Positions 21,361-31,039 of a DNA stretch of 42,443 bases are shown here, piece after piece. The first letter of the stretch is position 1. Every line of letters starts with the position of its first letter. This stretch comes from a virus, in IMG/VR virus record IMGVR_UViG_3300037502_001664, positions 1 through 42,443 of that record; one strand, written 5' to 3'. The notes under the pieces are model-generated. The model ran no database searches and was not told where the DNA came from. It saw only the letters and a list, made by a program, of their open reading frames with translations. A program made the translations under genes and the position numbers.

Positions 21361-23781
21361 TCATGCGCTTTCTAGCGCGCTTAATCTAGCTTCAAACCCA
21401 ATCGCAACCATGTTAATTAATTCGTTTTCACGTAAAGAGTACAAACTTCCAGCAGGTTTAACTAATTTAGTGCCGGTTTTTACTTTTTCAGTAATTGTTT
21501 TAGTTACTTGAACTTCTTCTGACAATACTTGTATATTACCACTTTCATCAACTACTCTACGCTTCCAAGACTCTGAACCTTCAACTTCAGAGTCTTTAAA
21601 TTCATATATATCTTCGTATACATCATCCCATTCATCGTAACAAACAATGCCATATGTGAACGGATCTAAACCTTCTTCTTCAAAAATATCAATAACACGC
21701 TGAACAGTAATACCGCAATGTAATCTTGCTGAATCGCCTTTTTGTGTAACAGAGTCAATAAATTTGAAGAACCCGTATTCTTTAGCAAGTTTTTTAGCAA
21801 CTATCAATTCAGAATCTGTTGGTTCACTTGCAGTGTTTATCGTTCCACCATCAGTAACAAGGTTAACTCCATCTCTATCAGTTTTAGTTCGCGCATCCGA
21901 TGTATTAATTGTTCCTGTAATCGCAAAAATCTGAGTCGGTCTGTAACTAGCAGATCCAAATGATATATCATTATCAGTAAACGGCCTGAGAGATGTACTA
22001 TCTACAACTACTTTATCACTTGTATTTGCGCCAAAAATCAAAGATCCTGATATTCCGTACATGTATGTAGCATCGTTTGATTCACAACTTATTTTTTGCC
22101 CACCGCCAGCTCTAACTGCTGGACCCGTTAGCGTTGCCTCGTATGTTTCTAATCCTACACCATATGATCCAATTACTCTAAATGCTCTTTGGCCGTTTGG
22201 TGATGCTGCTTGATACGTTGTATCTGTAGCACTTGTTACAACTACCCCATTGGTAAATTGCACATCAGACCCGCCCGGGAAGCTTGCAATTCTTAGACCA
22301 TATTTTGCATTACCAGCTTCCCCAGCAACTCCAGTTCTAGTATATTGTCCATCACCTACAATTATTTGAGCGCCAACCCTATTTCCTGCGGTGTCTGGAC
22401 CGTTACAGAAATTATCTATCTCAATTCCTACTAGCTCACCTCTTCCAATATTTCCATTATAATTTTGGTCTAGAGCTTCACATACGCCACCCCATGTAGC
22501 ACCATTGGATTGCATGTTTCCCTGAAAATAGCCGCCAACGTTTTCAACACCAACACCTGACGCATTGTTAACAACACCAATAACAGCCCATTCGAAAGCG
22601 TCAGCGTCAGGACCGGAATTTGTAACAGCTCTAATTGCGCTATTAACAAATCCTGCTGTTCCCCCTGTATATGTTGCAAACCTATTTATTCTCATCGTGT
22701 CAACATCTGTACTTGTTGTTGAATTGTGAGCTATTTTATTTCTATAAATTACATACCCCTGCAAAATGGTGTCATCTGCTATTGTTGAACCATCAAAACA
22801 CCAAAACACATTTTTTGTTCCTGTAATTGCGCTAACAATCGCTGTACCATTTGGAACTACTATTGATTCACCTTCATCTACATAGTCGTATACGGACTGA
22901 AATGCTGCTGTATCATCATCGGTTCCGTTTAGTGGTGCACCAGCCGCCATAACGTTGTATGGGTATTTTAGAATTTGTTCAAATTGAAATGAATCTCCAT
23001 CTATGTACTTAAATCCATCATTTGTTCCAGTTGCAAGAGCAACAACTCTAAATGATAAAGGACCAGAAAAACAAGTTGATGAATAGTTATCAACATTAAC
23101 TAAATCACCAATCTTTAATTCATCTTCAACAATATCTGCAATAGTAGCAAAGTTAAAAGTACGTTTTGGTTGAGCAACCGTTATTACATAGGGAGTAGCG
23201 TCGACAGTTATAGTTCTGACACCGCCAACATCAGATCCTGTATCTGAAATTGTTCCTGTTATTGCAGTTGGTGAATAGTATGTTGTTTGTGATGAGTATT
23301 CGTGGAAATAATTAACATTGCTATAAACAAGCGACGACGCAAGAAAATCAACGTTATTAACTTCTACGTTGCTTGATACAGCAATAGCGTTAAGAACGTC
23401 GAATCTGTTTTTCCATGCTGAATTTGTTACGCCTGGAGTTGACGTTGTATTTGCTAGGCACAACCAAATTTCATTATTATAAAGATATGACTCGCCAAGA
23501 AGTGCGCTGGTTGTTCCAACAATGAACTCGCCTTTGTAGTTTCCAGCAGCAATAGCGGCAGACTCAGCCAGTGCAGCAGAGCTTGCCGATGCAGCGGCTG
23601 CATCTTTATCTGATGTAACCTGTAATGCCGTTGCGTTCATGGCATCAATAGCAGGATTTAACTCTTCTGGTAATGAGTTGAAATAATCAAGCTCATCACT
23701 CATGTTTTGGTTAAACACTGGTTGCTCTTGACCTGGTGTTGGTTTTTGTCCTGCGTATGGTGTTACATTTGGAATAGTCAT
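21361..23781 (-). CDS. Tail fibre / tailspike with C-terminal S74 chaperone domain
   Basis: The 806-residue protein binds or cuts the host surface. Residues 1-110 are N-terminal with an Ala/Ser coiled segment (AAAASASSAALAES). The middle is beta-rich, Asn/Gly/Thr-heavy, consistent with a beta-helix. From Ser628 (SDARTK) to the end there is an intramolecular chaperone of the peptidase S74 type, with RLHCGITVQ and a final NMVAIGFEARLSALES coil. In such proteins the chaperone trimerises the fibre and cuts itself off at that Ser. It is the last gene of the leftward tail operon, following the BNR-type tail protein. Confidence 0.88.
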   Translation of the reverse strand: MTIPNVTPYAGQKPTPGQEQPVFNQNMSDELDYFNSLPEELNPAIDAMNATALQVTSDKDAAAASASSAALAESAAIAAGNYKGEFIVGTTSALLGESYLYNNEIWLCLANTTSTPGVTNSAWKNRFDVLNAIAVSSNVEVNNVDFLASSLVYSNVNYFHEYSSQTTYYSPTAITGTISDTGSDVGGVRTITVDATPYVITVAQPKRTFNFATIADIVEDELKIGDLVNVDNYSSTCFSGPLSFRVVALATGTNDGFKYIDGDSFQFEQILKYPYNVMAAGAPLNGTDDDTAAFQSVYDYVDEGESIVVPNGTAIVSAITGTKNVFWCFDGSTIADDTILQGYVIYRNKIAHNSTTSTDVDTMRINRFATYTGGTAGFVNSAIRAVTNSGPDADAFEWAVIGVVNNASGVGVENVGGYFQGNMQSNGATWGGVCEALDQNYNGNIGRGELVGIEIDNFCNGPDTAGNRVGAQIIVGDGQYTRTGVAGEAGNAKYGLRIASFPGGSDVQFTNGVVVTSATDTTYQAASPNGQRAFRVIGSYGVGLETYEATLTGPAVRAGGGQKISCESNDATYMYGISGSLIFGANTSDKVVVDSTSLRPFTDNDISFGSASYRPTQIFAITGTINTSDARTKTDRDGVNLVTDGGTINTASEPTDSELIVAKKLAKEYGFFKFIDSVTQKGDSARLHCGITVQRVIDIFEEEGLDPFTYGIVCYDEWDDVYEDIYEFKDSEVEGSESWKRRVVDESGNIQVLSEEVQVTKTITEKVKTGTKLVKPAGSLYSLRENELINMVAIGFEARLSALESA

Positions 23782-25541
23782 TATATTGAACCTTTTACTG
23801 TAATTGAGTATCTAACATCGTTTACCATTGTAAATGGTATCGGACTCCTTTCGTACCGACCATATGTTACCAATTTTTGACCGCTACCAATATCACCAAT
23901 CCACAAAGTGTTCTTACCTTTTAGCCTTCTTATTAAACTCTGTATGTATGGGTTTGTTGATTTCTTAGACAATATCTCATAAGTGTTAAGCTTAACAATC
24001 GGTCTTTCTATATAAACTATTTCTCCAAACTCGTCATACTCTTGTCGTGAATAGTCTAGGTTTTCTGTCTGAGTTCCAGATAATGAATCGCCTATTTGGC
24101 TGGCAAACCCAAAAACAATTGCGCCAATGCTCATATCTGAGCCGGTAAATGTAATAGTTATTTCAGGGTTATAGTACGGCGGTAAATCATCAACAATCAA
24201 TTCATCGCTACTTACATTCTGATAGAAAAAGAATGTGTAGTAGTCGTAAATTGAGCTTATATCAAGCATTGGAGTGTCTTTGTTGTATCTTTCTGTGCTA
24301 TTGCTATCAATTACCGTTATGTTTATTTCATCAACTCCGATAACCCTAAAAAAACCAATTGTATTCACGTAGTCTACTGGGCTTAGTGTGATCGAGAAGT
24401 TGGTTGTAGATGTTGTTAATGTGGTAGTTTTTTCATCAAACATAGCCCACTTATTCGTTGGGCCAACGTCAATCCAAGTAGCATTAGCATCTTCAGTTGC
24501 TCCGCTCGTTGGGTTATCTTGATTTAGCGCTACTAAGCATTGAAGTTTTCTGTGTGTAGATATGTCGACCACATTATCGCCAACTCTATATATTTTGTAT
24601 TTGTTTACATTGCCTCCAGAAGAAAACCCATCAGAATACACGTAATCATCATTAATTGTAACAACTCCAGAAAGCTGTCCTTTGCCACCTTTCATTTCTA
24701 CCCATGAGTTACCTAGATTTGTAGAAACCAAAGCTCCATCAACAGCCGCTGGAATACACAAATACCCAGATTCTGACATTGCTATTTCATAGATATTTTT
24801 TGAGTATGGCAAATGGCTCGTTATTGTACTCCATGATGTGCCGCCATCTGATGATATTGATAGGAATCCATTCTGACCAGATATAAAGCTGTAGCCGTTA
24901 TAATACGCCGTAGAATAAAGCTCCCCTGTGTATCCTGTTGCTATCTTTGTCCACGATGCGTGATTACTAAATGAGTAATAAACATTCCCTGCAATGTCGC
25001 AAGCAAGCGTGTATATGTCATTAATATCAACATCCGTTAGCTTTGTTGAACCAGCGCCAATATTAACCAAGGAAAACGAAGCTCCAGAGTCGTTTGATAC
25101 CAAGCAAATACCAACACCACCAACAGCAACAACCCTGTTATCATCAGCTGATATAGCCCATATAACCCCACCAACAGCAGGTATTGTTATTGATGAAAAG
25201 CTAGCTCCGCCATCTGTAGACTTGTATATCTCTGACAGCGTTGTGAAGTACATTACTGACTCATCACTTCTATCTATACAACATCCGTAACACAATGAAG
25301 TGTAAGGATTTGAGTATGTTTCACCGTTATCATTGCTGACAAAAATCCCATTTTCACCAGACCTAATAACACTTGCTTTGTATGAATCAAGCCTGTGAGT
25401 TGTATTTTCTATTGGAAATAAATTAACAAATGTAGGAGCTTCCCACTCAACCTCTCCTTTAGAGGTATCAGGCTCAGGGATGTCTGAACTTGATAAGATT
25501 GAGTCTGTAATATCTATCGGGTCTACTACTCTTAAGCTCAT
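23781..25541 (-). CDS. Tail protein with inserted BNR-type beta-propeller
   Basis: The 586-residue protein lies between tape measure and tail fibre, the baseplate/distal tail position. The N-terminus and the region from WIDVGPTNKWAMFD (356-369) on look like a phage tail protein family. In between lie five Asp-box repeats: SNDNGETY (69-76), STDGGASF (108-115), SNDSGASF (149-156), SSDGGTSW (230-237) and STNLGNSW (273-280). These mark a sialidase-type beta-propeller. It may bind or cut host glycans. I did not find the catalytic Arg triad of sialidases, so binding is more likely. It overlaps the tape measure gene by 4 bases. Confidence 0.8.
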   Translation of the reverse strand: MSLRVVDPIDITDSILSSSDIPEPDTSKGEVEWEAPTFVNLFPIENTTHRLDSYKASVIRSGENGIFVSNDNGETYSNPYTSLCYGCCIDRSDESVMYFTTLSEIYKSTDGGASFSSITIPAVGGVIWAISADDNRVVAVGGVGICLVSNDSGASFSLVNIGAGSTKLTDVDINDIYTLACDIAGNVYYSFSNHASWTKIATGYTGELYSTAYYNGYSFISGQNGFLSISSDGGTSWSTITSHLPYSKNIYEIAMSESGYLCIPAAVDGALVSTNLGNSWVEMKGGKGQLSGVVTINDDYVYSDGFSSGGNVNKYKIYRVGDNVVDISTHRKLQCLVALNQDNPTSGATEDANATWIDVGPTNKWAMFDEKTTTLTTSTTNFSITLSPVDYVNTIGFFRVIGVDEINITVIDSNSTERYNKDTPMLDISSIYDYYTFFFYQNVSSDELIVDDLPPYYNPEITITFTGSDMSIGAIVFGFASQIGDSLSGTQTENLDYSRQEYDEFGEIVYIERPIVKLNTYEILSKKSTNPYIQSLIRRLKGKNTLWIGDIGSGQKLVTYGRYERSPIPFTMVNDVRYSITVKGSI

Positions 25542-28500
25542 GCTGTAGTTTCCTGTCTAACTGTTATGACGCCATAAGATAATTGATTTGACAGTGTTTT
25601 AAACTCTGATTGAAGAGATGTAACTTGCTCAATTAGCTTACTTGTCATTGTATCTGGTTCTGAAATTGTATCACGACTCTTTAAGCTGTCCCTAATCTCT
25701 TGAAGTACAGTTAGTTGTCTTTCATCTATCGACATTGCACCGTCTTGTAAGTCTGCAAGCTCATTTAGTTTTGCGGCTGTTTCTGCCCTAGCAAGGTTAA
25801 ATTCTAGAGCGCTAGAGAAATCGCTTTTTGATGGTGATAGTGATGATAAATCTAACGCCTCTGCTAAGCTGAAATCGCCAATATTTGCAGCAGCTAAGGC
25901 GGCATCTAGAGATATTTGTGACACGGCATAGCTAACACCGTAAAGCGCATCAGCAGCATCTCTAAAGGCTATTTTTGAGCCATCAATAAGTTTATAGTAA
26001 GCATCTGCGGTGTCGGTAATACCAAGCAGTGCAGCTATTTGTTTTTGCCCTGCCTCTGTCGTTGCGTCTAATGACGACATTAAATCCCACATACCTTCGG
26101 CGGTAGATGGAAGAGATAACCCAACGGCTTCAAGCGCTGATGTTACTGCTTTCTGATAAATATCAAGTTTTGTGGAATCACTGGCAAACGCATCAGTGAA
26201 AGATGATACTTGATCGGCTAGATTCTCAACGCCTCCAGCCAACATGGCTAGATTATCAGCAGCCTGAGCAAACGCTTTAGGGTTTGACACTTTATCAACA
26301 AACGTAACACCAAAGTTATCAATTAAGTATTCAGCAACAGAAACCTCTGTAGCTAATCTAGACAGCGTTTCAGATAGCTCTTCGCCAGCTTGTGTAAACT
26401 CGCTAAGGAATGGAACAACAGCGCCAGCAAGGTCGTTAAATACGTTGCTGAAATAAGCCTCTATTGCTTTTTGTTGGTCTTCAACGCTCATATCTTTTAG
26501 TGATATTTCTTGCGTTGCCACGTTAAACGAATTTATTGCACTGGTAATTTGCTCTTGGCTTAAGCCTAGAATTTCAGCGCCAGTAGCAACTGAATCAGCT
26601 ATTGATTCAAAGACTAGCCCAATCTGACCTCCAACCTGATTGCTAATATCGCTCACTGATTCCGATGTTTTTGTGCTTCCAAATTTCCACTTCTTATAAC
26701 TAACAGTCTGAAAAGCCTGAACAACCACGTCATCAACTAGTTTAGAAATACTACCGCCAATGATTCTAATCCCCTCATTGGTAACAGACGAACTACCACC
26801 AAGGAAGCCGCCTATAGCCTTAAAAAGCCAGTCACCAGACAAGAAATTAAGAACATCACTAAATATATTTTCACCAAGAAAGTCATCAAACCCCTTCCAG
26901 CCAAAATAATCAAGAACGTTTGATTTATACAGCCCTGACGTGTTAACTGTGGGCGTGTTTGTTTGGCTAGCAATCAATCCAGATGCAGAGGATAGCGCCA
27001 TAGATAGATTCTCTAAAGCCGATAGCATGTCGGTGTTAATACCTACCAGTTTTTTGGTTGCCGCGGCTGTTTCTTCTGTAGATGTTGAAATTCCGTCCGC
27101 TTGTTCGCCCCATTGGTTCAACCCTTGATTAGATTGAATCTCTGCGGATTTATCTTGTACGCCACCATTAAGCCCGCCGATAGACATACCAAGTGAGGCA
27201 ACCATAGCAGCCATAGCAGCCATGCGGCCAAATGCCGTGTAAGGGTCGCCTGTACCTTGGTTTAAGACAGCACCTACAGCTTGGACAAGGTTTAATGCCT
27301 GCATTGCTATGGCTAGCTTCTTAGCATCCTTAGAGCCTGATTCAAACATTCCTGACATGGCTTGAAGTGCATCGTTAGCACCTTCTGTCATTGACTGGAA
27401 TGGGTTTGTATCTAGCTCTGCTAATTGAGCGCGTAGGTCTGCAATGTATTCAGCGCCAACATCAGATCTAAGTTTACCGCTAGCGATAGCTTCTTGCGTT
27501 TTTTTAATCTCTTTGCGAAGTCTTTCTGTTTCGGTTGTTGTTGTTCTAATCGAACCAGCCCATTTAGCAAATTCTTGTTCGCTTTCTTTTTGGATTCGAT
27601 TAGCCTCAGCTAGCGCATCAGCATATTGCGTATATGCAAAGTAAGCATCATCACCAACAAGGTTTTTAACTTTTGCAGCAGTCTCTTCCGCTGCGTCTCC
27701 GGTTGTTTTCCATGCGTTAGGGATTTTCACATTAAAAGCTTGAACTATTGCAGCTTGAAGCTCGTTAACTTTATCTCTTTGGTCGTTTAATTCTCTTAAC
27801 TTATCTGTTAGCTCATTAAATTCGTTTAAGTCTGAGCCTTTTACACCAAGCCCAATAATTGAATCTGATTTGCTTCCAGTTTGAAGTTTTTTTTGTTTTT
27901 CTTGAACCTCAAGAATTTGCTTATCCAGTTCAATTTGCTGCATTCTAGCTTTTACGGCAGCCTGTCCAAGTTGTTGGGCATTCATGGTTGCGTATGATTG
28001 AGCCAGTCTATCAACACTTTCTTTTTGCGTTTCAACAGATTTGCTTAATAGGTCTGAGTTTGTTTTTGATACAGAGAAGGCTACAGCGGCAGAACCCAAA
28101 GCGGCAATCAACAATCCGAATGGTCCAAGTAAAACTTTAGTTGCAATACTTAGAGCATTTGTCGCTACTGTAGCTGCAACAGTTGCATTTCTAGCTAATA
28201 CCAATCCACTAGACATAACTGTAGCTTGAGTTCCTGCAAGTAAACTAGCTTTACCAGCAGCCGCGACGGAAATAGTGTACTTAACCATTGCTGGAGTTAA
28301 GCCAACACCTACAACAATAGTCGCTGTCTTTGCCGCATCCGCTAAAGCTTCGGTACTTGATAGTAATCCAGTCACGCTTTGAACTGCACTTCTTAGCGCA
28401 GGGTCTAGCCCTTCACCAACGCCAATGGAGATAGATTCAATAACAGAGTTAAGCGACTTCAAATCACCATCTAAGTTATCTACTTGCGTAGCTGCCTGTG

Positions 28501-29464
28501 TGTAAGCTGTGTTTGTACCATCAAGAGTTGATGATAGTTTTGTTAGTGTTGATATTTGAGCTGTAATTGTTGACGCAGCCGCCAAGCCTTCTTGACCGAA
28601 CAGTTTAATTGTATCGGTAGTAGAGAGGTTCATCTCTGCTAGATTTTCAACAGCCTTAGTCAAGCCAACTACTGACGGCATTAGATTCTGTTTGCCTGTC
28701 TTTTCTAGTCCAACTAAAACCTGTCTTAACCCAGTACCAGCCTCTGAACCTTTAATTTCACCGGCAGCTAAAGCTTCAAGACCTGCTACAACCTCGACAA
28801 CACTTATCCCCATAGCGTTAGCAGCAGCACCAACGTTAACTAAGGAATCGCTGATAGAGACGACATCAGCAGCACCAGCTCTAGACGCTTCGGCAAGAAG
28901 ATTGATTACACGACTTGATTCAGATGCGTCTAATTGGAATTGGTTTAAAACACCACCAAGCGCACTAGCAGATTGAGCAAGCCCTAAGTCTCCGCCCGTC
29001 GCCTCAGATAGCGCAACAGCCTCACGTGTAACTTGTGCCAAAGCCTCTTTACTGGATAGTAAGTCTGGCTTAGCTGATGCTATTAACTTAAACGCTTGAA
29101 CAGCCTGAGAGGCGCTCAGAGTTGTTGTTTTGCCTATCTCAGCCGCTTGCTGCTTGTAGAATTCTAAATCATCGCCAACAGCGCCAGTAATCGCAGATAG
29201 GCTTGAAACTGATTTGGCGAACTCTTTGTTTGCAGCAATAGCAACACCAACACCAGACGATGCGGCCAAGCCAATTACAGCAGCTTTAACGAAATCAATC
29301 TGGCTAACAAGTCCTGAAAAGCTCTTTTCCATTCCACCAACGGCAGAGGAAACTTTTTTCTCTGATTTATCAGCAGCACCACCAAGACCATAGAAACGGT
29401 CGTTAGCTATTTTTAAATCTCTTGTGTCTAGCGAGAACCCAAGTGCTGTTATGTCATCTGCCAT
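25538..29464 (-). CDS. Tail tape measure protein (TP901 type)
   Basis: The 1308-residue protein sets tail length and is the largest gene. The N-terminal 350 residues match the TP901-type core: FAKSVSSLSAITGAV, then a GKTTTLSASQAVQAFKLIAS segment and the AGEIKGSEAGTGLRQVL repeat region. A hydrophobic segment follows at about 390-465 (several Ala/Val/Leu-rich stretches, membrane-like), then long coiled coils. At about 3 bases of tail per residue this predicts a tail near 190-200 nm, by the usual ratio. The SD is AGGTTTGAG. Directly upstream is the dyad at 29478 with TATAAT abutting it. Confidence 0.95.
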   Translation of the reverse strand: MADDITALGFSLDTRDLKIANDRFYGLGGAADKSEKKVSSAVGGMEKSFSGLVSQIDFVKAAVIGLAASSGVGVAIAANKEFAKSVSSLSAITGAVGDDLEFYKQQAAEIGKTTTLSASQAVQAFKLIASAKPDLLSSKEALAQVTREAVALSEATGGDLGLAQSASALGGVLNQFQLDASESSRVINLLAEASRAGAADVVSISDSLVNVGAAANAMGISVVEVVAGLEALAAGEIKGSEAGTGLRQVLVGLEKTGKQNLMPSVVGLTKAVENLAEMNLSTTDTIKLFGQEGLAAASTITAQISTLTKLSSTLDGTNTAYTQAATQVDNLDGDLKSLNSVIESISIGVGEGLDPALRSAVQSVTGLLSSTEALADAAKTATIVVGVGLTPAMVKYTISVAAAGKASLLAGTQATVMSSGLVLARNATVAATVATNALSIATKVLLGPFGLLIAALGSAAVAFSVSKTNSDLLSKSVETQKESVDRLAQSYATMNAQQLGQAAVKARMQQIELDKQILEVQEKQKKLQTGSKSDSIIGLGVKGSDLNEFNELTDKLRELNDQRDKVNELQAAIVQAFNVKIPNAWKTTGDAAEETAAKVKNLVGDDAYFAYTQYADALAEANRIQKESEQEFAKWAGSIRTTTTETERLRKEIKKTQEAIASGKLRSDVGAEYIADLRAQLAELDTNPFQSMTEGANDALQAMSGMFESGSKDAKKLAIAMQALNLVQAVGAVLNQGTGDPYTAFGRMAAMAAMVASLGMSIGGLNGGVQDKSAEIQSNQGLNQWGEQADGISTSTEETAAATKKLVGINTDMLSALENLSMALSSASGLIASQTNTPTVNTSGLYKSNVLDYFGWKGFDDFLGENIFSDVLNFLSGDWLFKAIGGFLGGSSSVTNEGIRIIGGSISKLVDDVVVQAFQTVSYKKWKFGSTKTSESVSDISNQVGGQIGLVFESIADSVATGAEILGLSQEQITSAINSFNVATQEISLKDMSVEDQQKAIEAYFSNVFNDLAGAVVPFLSEFTQAGEELSETLSRLATEVSVAEYLIDNFGVTFVDKVSNPKAFAQAADNLAMLAGGVENLADQVSSFTDAFASDSTKLDIYQKAVTSALEAVGLSLPSTAEGMWDLMSSLDATTEAGQKQIAALLGITDTADAYYKLIDGSKIAFRDAADALYGVSYAVSQISLDAALAAANIGDFSLAEALDLSSLSPSKSDFSSALEFNLARAETAAKLNELADLQDGAMSIDERQLTVLQEIRDSLKSRDTISEPDTMTSKLIEQVTSLQSEFKTLSNQLSYGVITVRQETTA

Positions 29465-29477
29465 TTCTCAAACCTTT

Positions 29478-29500
29478 TGTGATATTTGTCACAATTATAC
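29478..29500 (-). promoter_or_regulatory. CRP-like dyad abutting TATAAT ahead of the tape measure gene
   Basis: TGTGA TATTTG TCACA (29478-29493), a perfect match. Read leftward, TATAAT lies at 29499-29494, directly upstream of the dyad, so the dyad would cover the transcription start. Repression is the simplest reading. Confidence 0.6.
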
Positions 29501-29519
29501 CTTTAAGTAACCACTGATA

Positions 29520-29546
29520 AAAATAAAGCCTCATGATTGAGGCTTA
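29520..29546 (-). terminator. Terminator after the gpGT frame
   Basis: AAGCCTCA (29526-29533) pairs with TGAGGCTT (29538-29545). Read leftward it is followed by TATTTTTAT. It separates the tail chaperone genes from the tape measure gene. Confidence 0.75.
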
Positions 29547-29991
29547 TTTCGCATTAATGCTAACTTTGATGAGGCTGATTGAGCTAGCAATATATCCATT
29601 GGCAAGTCGTCCTTACGGTATGGAGCTTCACATTCTTTGTCTTTCATGGAGTTACAGTAATCAACAAAGATTTTGCTCATCATGTGAAGTAATTTGGCTT
29701 CCCATAAGGATATTTGATTAACGTCAATAAACGCCTTAATCTCAGTCCAAGGTATTTGCTCTATACCAAACCCGTTAGACCTTGCCTTACCAAGCATATT
29801 CCACATCTCGACAATATACTGCGATTCGTCAAGCGGTGGTGTTTCAGCAAGAAAAGAGTCATTTCCGTAATATTCAAGCTTAGACAAAGACTCTTCTTGT
29901 TTCTTACCCTTTCTAACTTTTACCGTTGAATTTAGCCACCCTAAGTGAGAAGCGTACAAGAGACACTTTTTTGCTATGCCTCTAAAATATT
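29531..29991 (-). CDS. Frameshift extension of the tail assembly chaperone (gpT part of gpGT)
   Basis: This frame has no credible own start. It is entered by a -1 frameshift at the heptamer 29992-29998 from the gene at 30444, giving a fused 304-residue protein. In the shifted frame the translation runs on as EYFRGIAKKCLLYASHLGW and continues to the stop at 29531. As in lambda gpG/gpGT, the fusion should bind the tape measure protein and recruit the tail tube protein. The segment IPWTEIKAFIDVNQISLWEAK fits the known T-like domain type. The gene lies just before the tape measure gene, as expected. Confidence 0.85.
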
Positions 29992-30444
29992 CTTTTTTTG
30001 CTTAACCTCTTCCTCAAATTGATCCATCATAAACGGGTATTTCTCAAGGAATGCGAAAACTGCTGATTTAGAGAATTCAATTTCAGAGCCGTCAGCAAGA
30101 ACAAAGCCTTCACAATCAATAGAAACCTCAGCAATAGCTTTTGCTTTCTTGGCTGTGATTTCTTTGATTAGCTTGCGCTCTTCTGAGTCGCGCTCCCTAT
30201 CCGTTTTCTCTTTCTCTTGCTTCTTGGTGGTTTCTTTTGTTTTGCCAGTCATTCGATAAAGCTCTTTCATTAGATGATAAAATTCATCCTGAAAAACATC
30301 TTCTTCGATACCTGCAAACTTAATGCGGAAAGGCTTTTTCTCTTCCTTGTCTGCGTATACTAACTTGCCGTTTTGGTCTTTAAAGTGAATCCAAAAAGGT
30401 TTGATGTCTTTGTGTTTGTTTTCAATAGATTCAATAAAAAACAT
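29974..30444 (-). CDS. Tail assembly chaperone (gpG-like)
   Basis: The 156-residue product has a compact N-terminal part, a strongly charged coiled coil (about 65-95, Lys/Glu/Arg-rich) and a C-terminal FAFLEKYPFMMDQFEEE segment. It coats the tape measure protein before tail tube polymerisation. A small fraction of ribosomes slip at 29992-29998 to make the longer gpGT. I choose ATG 30444 because GGAGAGG lies 7 bases upstream; a start at 30480 lacks this. Confidence 0.85.
   Translation of the reverse strand: MFFIESIENKHKDIKPFWIHFKDQNGKLVYADKEEKKPFRIKFAGIEEDVFQDEFYHLMKELYRMTGKTKETTKKQEKEKTDRERDSEERKLIKEITAKKAKAIAEVSIDCEGFVLADGSEIEFSKSAVFAFLEKYPFMMDQFEEEVKQKKNILEA
29992..29998 (-). promoter_or_regulatory. 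Slippery heptamer A AAA AAG for -1 frameshift
   Basis: In the frame of the gpG-like gene the codons are CAA AAA AAG, giving the heptamer A AAA AAG in the correct phase, the most efficient slippery sequence in E. coli. The zero frame stops 16 bases later at TAG; the -1 frame stays open to 29531. Confidence 0.88.
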
Positions 30445-30460
30445 TTTGATTCCTCTCCAA

Positions 30461-30494
30461 TCAAAAAGAATGCGCCCCACGGATGAGAGGCGCA
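30461..30494 (-). terminator. Terminator after the tail tube gene
   Basis: Read leftward, TGCGCC (30494-30489) pairs with GGCGCA (30476-30471), followed by TTCTTTTT. The tail tube protein is made in large amounts, so partial termination here is expected. Confidence 0.75.
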
Positions 30495-30505
30495 GGACGC
30501 ATTTA

Positions 30506-30973
30506 TTATGCTGTTACGTCTACAACTTTATTATCAAGCTCTAGAGCTACAGATGCCTGAACAATTGCTTCTGGGTTAGTTGTGTAGCTCGTTACGATAC
30601 AAGTGAAATACTGAGTCAAACCTGTAGCCGTTGGGTGAACAAGTTTTACACTGTAAACATCACCAGCGTTAGCGCCATCAAAACCAGATTTAAGCAGTGT
30701 TTGACCGTCATCAGCAGTTACACGAGCCATGCCTACATCAAGAGTGCCGTAGTCAGTAAAGCCCTTGCGTTTAACTGTGTTGCCAGACTTGAGAATCTCA
30801 AATGTGTCTACTCCAGTTGTACCACCAAATTCACTTAGAGAGCCGACAAGACCGACTTCAGTAAATGTTAATGCAGCAAAACCTGCCGCGTCGTATGTCG
30901 CAGGAACGGAAGCTGAAACATGCAGTACCGTACCAATAGAGCTGTAAATATCGCTTTCAGCGCCTAGTGCCAT
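30506..30973 (-). CDS. Major tail (tube) protein
   Basis: The 155-residue protein is beta-rich, Gly/Thr/Val-heavy, with FTEVGLVGSLSEFGG near residue 40 and an end reading ASVALELDNKVVDV, typical of phage tail tube subunits. It forms the hexameric rings of the tail. I choose ATG 30973, which lies 8 bases after AGGAG; ATG 30979 is too close. Its position before the chaperone pair is standard. Confidence 0.82.
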   Translation of the reverse strand: MALGAESDIYSSIGTVLHVSASVPATYDAAGFAALTFTEVGLVGSLSEFGGTTGVDTFEILKSGNTVKRKGFTDYGTLDVGMARVTADDGQTLLKSGFDGANAGDVYSVKLVHPTATGLTQYFTCIVTSYTTNPEAIVQASVALELDNKVVDVTA

Positions 30974-31009
30974 TGTCATTTCTCCTATAGGTTAAGTTAT
31001 GACTTGCTC

Positions 31010-31038
31010 ATTTTACTATGAATGTGACCTGAATCACA
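31010..31038 (-). promoter_or_regulatory. CRP-like dyad in the promoter of the tail tube gene
   Basis: TGTGA CCTGAA TCACA (31023-31038), a perfect match. Read leftward, TAAAAT (31015-31010) begins 7 bases after it, so the dyad covers the -35 and the spacer. The same geometry occurs at 36335. Confidence 0.6.
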
Positions 31039-31039
31039 A

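Noticed and set aside
21742-21963. Rightward frame opposite the tail fibre gene
   Set aside because: Cys/Ser/Arg-rich antisense shadow without SD inside a coding gene.
28692-28976. Rightward 94-codon frame opposite the tape measure gene
   Set aside because: It is the complementary strand of a coding, Ala/Ser-rich gene with no SD and no gap around it; similar shadows occur at 24994, 35038, 35965 and 10786.
29531-29959. Independent gene starting with the phrase YASHLGW
   Set aside because: It has no ATG or SD at its beginning and is continuous with the -1 frame of the gpG-like gene at the slippery heptamer.
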